A DNA stretch of 44,427 nt from contig JACRCX010000151.1 in NCBI GenBank assembly GCA_016218815.1, forward strand, positions 1 to 44,427, in the 5' to 3' direction. Position numbers and translations under genes: made by a program. Below are positions 40,630 to 44,427 of the stretch, piece after piece (the stretch's first letter is position 1; every line of letters begins with the position of its first letter). This DNA is from Deltaproteobacteria bacterium. Lineage in GTDB: Bacteria > Myxococcota_A > Polyangia > DRWM01 > JAAZOP01. Under the pieces are notes generated by a model. It saw only the letters and a program-made list of their open reading frames with translations. It was not told where the DNA came from and ran no database searches.

Positions 40630-43581
40630 CTACCCTCGCCTGTACGAACCCACCTGCAGGTCCGCCGAATGCGCCGCGACCGCGCAGACGGCCGTCGCGG
40701 GCCCCGCGTCGTCGGGCAGGCGCCACAGCGCGCGGGCGCCCCCGTCCACCGCCTCGATCGAGCCGCCCGACGCGGACCAGCGGAATGACGGCTTCCCGAA
40801 CGAGTCGGCCGCGGGAGCCAGCGCCTCGAGCAGCAGCGCCTCCCCGTAGTCCGCCAGACACCGCAACTCGACCGCGTAGCGGTGCGGCAGCGGCAGCCCC
40901 TCGTCGCGGCGCGCGGAGGGCGGCGCGACGACCCCTTCCGCAGGCGCCGGCTGGGCGGGACCGATCTCCACGGTCCCATCGGGCGCCACGTGGATGCGGA
41001 TGCGGCCCTCGTACGTCCGCTCGTCGTCCCCCTTCCGCACGGTGAAGCGCACGGTGCAGGTGTGGTCGCCGCCCGCCAGCCGGCCGTCGCCGTCCGGCGG
41101 ACGCGGATCGAACTGGATGCGGAACACGCGGCTCGCGACGCGCGGCGCGTCCTGCGCCACCCAGGTCTCGCCCGGTCGGGGCTCGCCGATGCCCATCGAC
41201 CACTCGCCGCCCACCGACGCCGACCCCGTGCTGCACTCGACCGCCGGCGTCCCCACCACCTCGCCCTCGAGGTCGGCACGCAGCCCGGCCGAGAACGTGA
41301 AGTTCGTCGCCCAGCCCTCCAGGTTCCCCCACGGCTCCCGGCCGAACACGACCTCGTCGCCACGGTCAAGGACCGCGTCGGGCGGAATCGCCATCGGGTC
41401 GCAGATCACCCCGCACTCGACGTCGGGATACTCGTCCGGCCCCAGCGTCGCCTCGCCGTCCCCGTACTCGAAGAACTGCTGGCTGTGCACCAGCGTCCCG
41501 GCGCCCGCGGCGCGGGCGAACACCGCGGTCAGCTTCTGCACCCCGCGCGCGCCCCCGGCGTGGAACATCGCGTGGGCCCGGCGGCCGTCCGGCGACACGT
41601 ACAGGTCCTCGACACGTCCATCCGTCGCGTCGAAGCGCTCGAACCGCGCCTCGACCGCCGGATCCTCGAGCACCACGCCGACGATGAAGGACGCGACGTG
41701 CGCGTTGGCCGGGCAGCTCTGCCACGGCCCGACGTCCGTCGAGATCGAGAGCACGACGGCGTCGCTCTCGGTCGCGGCGTCGATCGGCGACACGGCGGCC
41801 TCCGGAGCGCCGCCCGCGTCCGCCGGCTCCGCCTCGGCCGCCGATCCGCCGGCGGCATCGACCTGCGCCGGAACGACGGGCGGGATCGCCTCGGGCGGGT
41901 TCCGGGCGGACGTGCCGCTCTTCGAGCAGGCCAGGGCCCCGCCTGCGGCGGCGAGGAATGCGGCGGCCCGGCGCGGTCCGCGGCGCGGCGCGGCCGCGCG
42001 AGGCGCGACCGGCTCGGGCAGGCCGCGCGCGGACCGCTCGATCGACGCCTGCAGCGCGCGCAGCTCGGCCGCCATCCGGACGTCCTCGGCGCGCACGGCG
42101 CGGGCGACGTCGAGCGTGAAGCGGGCGACGTCGGGGCCGGTGGAAAGCGTCGCCGTCGCGCAGGCGTCGACGATGCACTCGAGCCACGCGGCGAGGGAGC
42201 CGGAGAGGCGGCGCAGGAAGGACCCGACCTCGGCCCGCACGCGCTCGGCCCGGTCTCCCGGGTGGAAGTGCGCCAGGAGCGCGGCGTCGTAGCCGAGGCT
42301 GGTCGACGCGTTGACCAGGCCGTCCAGGGGGTAGCAGCGCTCGCCCAGCGCCACGCGGTAGACGCGGAAGGCCAGCTCGGCGCGCGGGTCGGAGACGACG
42401 TAGTCGCGGGCCAGATAGTCGCCCCGCAGGCGCCCCTCGGCGGCGAGACGCAGCGTCAGCGGCGCGGCCTCGTACAGCTCGGTCCGGCCGAAGTTGAACA
42501 GGTTGTCGGGAAAAGCGCGCAGGAGGTCGATGTTCGCGCGCAGGTCCTCCAGGGTGGCGTCGGGCTCCCAGGCGAGCAGGTTGGAGCAGGTGAAGACGTC
42601 GTGGCGGCGCAGGACGGCGACCGCGCGGTGGTTGCGCTGCGGGTCGACGCCGCGGCCGAGCGCGCGCAGGCCGGCGGGAGCGTCGTTCTCGATGCCCAGG
42701 AAGATGCGCACCAGTCCCAGCGCGCGCAGGCGCCGCACGACCTCCTCGTGGATGTCGTCCGGGCGGGCCTTGACGACCAGCGCAACCCGCGGCAGGCCGC
42801 GTGCGGCCATCGCTTCGCCGAGGCGCTCGAGGCGCTCGAGATCACGATCGAGGCGGCCGAGGAAGAAGTCGTCGTCGTGGAACACGAAGATGCGGACGCC
42901 GCGCTCGCGCCACAAGGCCGCCATCTCGTCCGCGACGCGCTCCGGCGAGCGCACGCGGCGCGTCGGTCCGCGGCCCAGGCGGTGGAACGCGCCGATGGAG
43001 CAGAACGTGCACTGTCCCCGGCAGCCGCGGCCGGCGAGGATGGGGGCCCACGGAATGCCGATGCGCTCGAGCGGCGCAGCGTCGCGCGCCGGGGGCGCCA
43101 GCTCGTCCAGCGGCAGCCGCTCGGGCGGGACCGGACTCTCCCGGAGCGCTCCGTCCGCCACACGCCGCACCAGTCCCGGCACGCCGTCCAGGTCGCCCTC
43201 CCCCGACAGCGCCGCGGCGAACGCCACGATGCTCCGCTCGGCCTCCCCGCGCAGAATGAAGTCCACGGCCGGATGGTCGCGCAGGACCTCCCCCGCCGCC
43301 AGCGACGCCCAGTGGCCTCCGGCGACGATCGGACCCGAGAAACCCCGGGCGCGCAACTCCGCGGCGAGCGCCAGGAACGAGCGCCCGCGCATCTGGAAGG
43401 TCATCGAGAGGCCGACCGCGTCGGGCCGCAGGGCGAGGATCGCGCGGCTCGCCCGCGGCAGGTCGCGGTCCCAGGCGAACGGGACCAGCGACGCCTCGTG
43501 CCCCGCGCCGCGCAGCGCCGCGACCAGGTACTCCAGCGACAGGTTCTCCTCGAGCGTCGGTCCCACCAGTGCCAAACGCAT
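40630..43581 (-). CDS. B12-binding radical SAM enzyme fused to an exported lipoprotein-like domain
   Basis: 983 residues. Residues 1-150 form a cobalamin-binding-type fold (MRLALVGPTLEENLSLEYLV, IVAGGHWASL, FILRGEAE). The radical SAM core has CRGQCTFC with Cys187, Cys191 and Cys194 for the 4Fe-4S cluster, followed by IFVFHDDDFFLG and GLVRIFLGIENDA. At about 530-552 lies a stretch that looks like an N-terminal lipoprotein signal: RRGPRRAAAFLAAAGGALAC, with Cys552, then an Ala/Pro/Asp-rich linker and about 380 residues of Cys-bearing, beta-rich sequence (VECGVICDPMAIPPDAV, AVECSTGSASVGGEW). No start codon with a ribosome site separates the halves. The gene follows the MarC gene by 13 bp. Confidence 0.87.
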   Translation of the reverse strand: MRLALVGPTLEENLSLEYLVAALRGAGHEASLVPFAWDRDLPRASRAILALRPDAVGLSMTFQMRGRSFLALAAELRARGFSGPIVAGGHWASLAAGEVLRDHPAVDFILRGEAERSIVAFAAALSGEGDLDGVPGLVRRVADGALRESPVPPERLPLDELAPPARDAAPLERIGIPWAPILAGRGCRGQCTFCSIGAFHRLGRGPTRRVRSPERVADEMAALWRERGVRIFVFHDDDFFLGRLDRDLERLERLGEAMAARGLPRVALVVKARPDDIHEEVVRRLRALGLVRIFLGIENDAPAGLRALGRGVDPQRNHRAVAVLRRHDVFTCSNLLAWEPDATLEDLRANIDLLRAFPDNLFNFGRTELYEAAPLTLRLAAEGRLRGDYLARDYVVSDPRAELAFRVYRVALGERCYPLDGLVNASTSLGYDAALLAHFHPGDRAERVRAEVGSFLRRLSGSLAAWLECIVDACATATLSTGPDVARFTLDVARAVRAEDVRMAAELRALQASIERSARGLPEPVAPRAAAPRRGPRRAAAFLAAAGGALACSKSGTSARNPPEAIPPVVPAQVDAAGGSAAEAEPADAGGAPEAAVSPIDAATESDAVVLSISTDVGPWQSCPANAHVASFIVGVVLEDPAVEARFERFDATDGRVEDLYVSPDGRRAHAMFHAGGARGVQKLTAVFARAAGAGTLVHSQQFFEYGDGEATLGPDEYPDVECGVICDPMAIPPDAVLDRGDEVVFGREPWGNLEGWATNFTFSAGLRADLEGEVVGTPAVECSTGSASVGGEWSMGIGEPRPGETWVAQDAPRVASRVFRIQFDPRPPDGDGRLAGGDHTCTVRFTVRKGDDERTYEGRIRIHVAPDGTVEIGPAQPAPAEGVVAPPSARRDEGLPLPHRYAVELRCLADYGEALLLEALAPAADSFGKPSFRWSASGGSIEAVDGGARALWRLPDDAGPATAVCAVAAHSADLQVGSYRRG

Positions 43582-43594
43582 GTTGCGGTCCTTT

Positions 43595-44233
43595 CTAGAT
43601 CGTCGGCCACAAATCCCGGATCCCTCCGACGACGAACTCCACGGCGACTGCCGCGAGCAGCAGGCCCATGACGCGTTCCAGGACGTGCAGGGTCGTCTTG
43701 GAAAGGAAGCGCTGCGCCGCGACGGCGGAGCGCAGGAGGATCCAGGTCGCGGTGCACGTGACGGCGATGGCGGCGAAGACGGCGACGGTGGGGACCGGCT
43801 TCCAGGCGGCGCGACTCATGAGCACCATGACCGTGGCGATGGCGCCCGGCCCCGCGAGCATCGGGATGGCCATGGGAACGATGGCGACGTCGTCCCGCGC
43901 GGACCCTTCCTCCTGTTCCTCGGCGGTGGAGCGGGTGCGGGAAGGCTGCGCGCGCATCATGTCCATGGCCATGAGAAAGAGCATGAGGCCGCCGGCGATC
44001 TTGAAGGCCCCCAGCGAGATGCCGAAGGCGCGGAAGATGAGGCCGCCGGCGAGGGCGAACAGCGCGAGCGCGACGAACGCGGCGAGCGCGGCACGCAGCG
44101 CCATGCCGCGGCGCTTGGCCGGCGGGTCGTCGCCCGTGATGGCGAGGAAGAACGGCACGGCGACGAACGGGTCGACGACGAAGAAGACCGCCGTGAACGC
44201 GACGAACGCGAACTTGAGATCCTCGGCCGCCAC
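43595..44233 (-). CDS. MarC-family integral membrane protein
   Basis: 212 residues with six hydrophobic segments (FAFVAFTAVFFVVDPFVAV, ALFALAGGLIFRAFGISL, GGLMLFLMAMDMM, IPMLAGPGAIATVMVLM, VFAAIAVTCTATWILL, GLLLAAVAVEFVVGG). DPFVAVP and the IPMLAGPGAIATV stretch are the MarC/UPF0056 signatures. A charged loop of about 25 residues (SRTRSTAEEQEEGSARDD) lies in the middle. Function is not established for the family despite its name. GTG 44233; the radical SAM gene follows 13 bp downstream on the same strand. Confidence 0.9.
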   Translation of the reverse strand: MAAEDLKFAFVAFTAVFFVVDPFVAVPFFLAITGDDPPAKRRGMALRAALAAFVALALFALAGGLIFRAFGISLGAFKIAGGLMLFLMAMDMMRAQPSRTRSTAEEQEEGSARDDVAIVPMAIPMLAGPGAIATVMVLMSRAAWKPVPTVAVFAAIAVTCTATWILLRSAVAAQRFLSKTTLHVLERVMGLLLAAVAVEFVVGGIRDLWPTI

Positions 44234-44240
44234 GGGGCGG

Positions 44241-44270
44241 ATGGTCGGGGTTCCAGTGGGCGGCTGTCAA
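44241..44270 (-). promoter_or_regulatory. Promoter TTGACA-N18-GACCAT for the MarC gene, leaderless
   Basis: Perfect -35 at 44270-44265 and a weak -10 at 44246-44241, 7 nt ahead of the GTG at 44233. No Shine-Dalgarno sequence is present. Confidence 0.45.
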
Positions 44271-44291
44271 GGAAGACGGAGGGAAGAGAAA

Positions 44292-44362
44292 CCACCGATG
44301 GACACCGATGAACACAGCGCGGCCAGTGGCCGCAACCAAAGCGGCCCCTGGCCGCGGTCGAG
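44292..44362. repeat. Short repeats: CACCGATG words and GGCCGC palindromes
   Basis: ACCACCGATGGACACCGATGAACACA-type words (CACCGATG twice, 44293-44310) are followed by GCGGCCA/TGGCCGC inverted words (about 44320-44334). Looks like a small intergenic repeat between the MarC gene and the partial gene at the right edge. Confidence 0.4.
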
Positions 44363-44398
44363 GGTCGAGCGCTGAGGGTTGAGAGTCCGACCGACCCG

Positions 44399-44427
44399 TT
44401 ACTTGTTCTGCTCCACCTTGGCGCGCA
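44399..44427 (-). CDS. Last codons of a further gene (5' part outside window)
   Basis: The minus strand ends RAKVEQNK followed by TAA at 44401-44399, in a codon style like the other genes here. Only about nine codons are visible, so neither family nor even coding status is certain. Confidence 0.35.

Overview
The window is GC-rich chromosomal DNA (roughly 70% G+C by eye) from a bacterium that looks like a myxobacterium or a relative (Myxococcota / former Deltaproteobacteria). This is inferred from gene content: many Cys-rich surface lipoproteins with MopE-type and PPC-type repeats, an AgmX/PglI-type domain, a Hanks-type Ser/Thr kinase fused to an ATPase, a globin-coupled cyclic-di-GMP enzyme, an ECF sigma/FecR pair and a large B12-type radical SAM protein. 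No rRNA, complete insertion sequence or prophage is visible.

Layout. 1-5.6 kb (minus strand): 3' part of a lipoprotein gene ending in an Asp-Ala repeat, an ORF6N-domain gene carrying the same 27-bp palindrome upstream of and inside itself, and dnaE with a tandemly duplicated 3' end. 5.8-12.4 kb (plus): lipoprotein, two related NTPases (the second fused to a protein kinase), a CapA-like lipoprotein and a membrane protein. 12.5-15.6 kb: RluA-family pseudouridine synthase, protein-L-isoaspartate methyltransferase, and a convergent metallophosphoesterase. 15.7-20.3 kb: PPC-repeat lipoprotein (minus) and a second CapA-like lipoprotein (plus). 20.4-23.5 kb: prs, tRNA-Gln, an FmdB-type zinc-ribbon gene and a divergent amino-acid permease. 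23.6-30.4 kb: DUF4139 lipoprotein with an inserted AgmX/PglI module, then (minus) plsC-like acyltransferase, MopE-repeat lipoprotein and a group-2/3 sigma factor.

30.5-34.9 kb (plus): ECF sigma, FecR/TPR membrane protein, an envelope protein gene holding a 111-bp palindrome, and a Kazal-domain lipoprotein. This reads as a surface-signalling operon, divergent from the other sigma gene. 34.9-37.6 kb: RRM RNA-binding protein whose only plausible start is AUU, and a protoglobin-GGDEF-EAL enzyme. 37.6-40.6 kb: a decayed CRISPR locus (one ~36-bp spacer between a good and a degenerate repeat, an interrupted small gene, a SEC-C protein and a lone Cas6), divergent from a hicBA toxin-antitoxin pair. 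40.6-44.4 kb (minus): MarC-family protein and a B12-binding radical SAM protein whose C-terminal half looks like a lipoprotein, plus the last codons of a further gene.

The best candidates for something new are the 37.6-40.6 kb CRISPR remnant with its two unrecognised proteins, the ATPase/ATPase-kinase pair, the radical SAM-lipoprotein fusion, the AgmX module inside a DUF4139 protein, the AUU start, and the ORF6N palindrome. All family calls come from reading the translated sequence; no database search was run.
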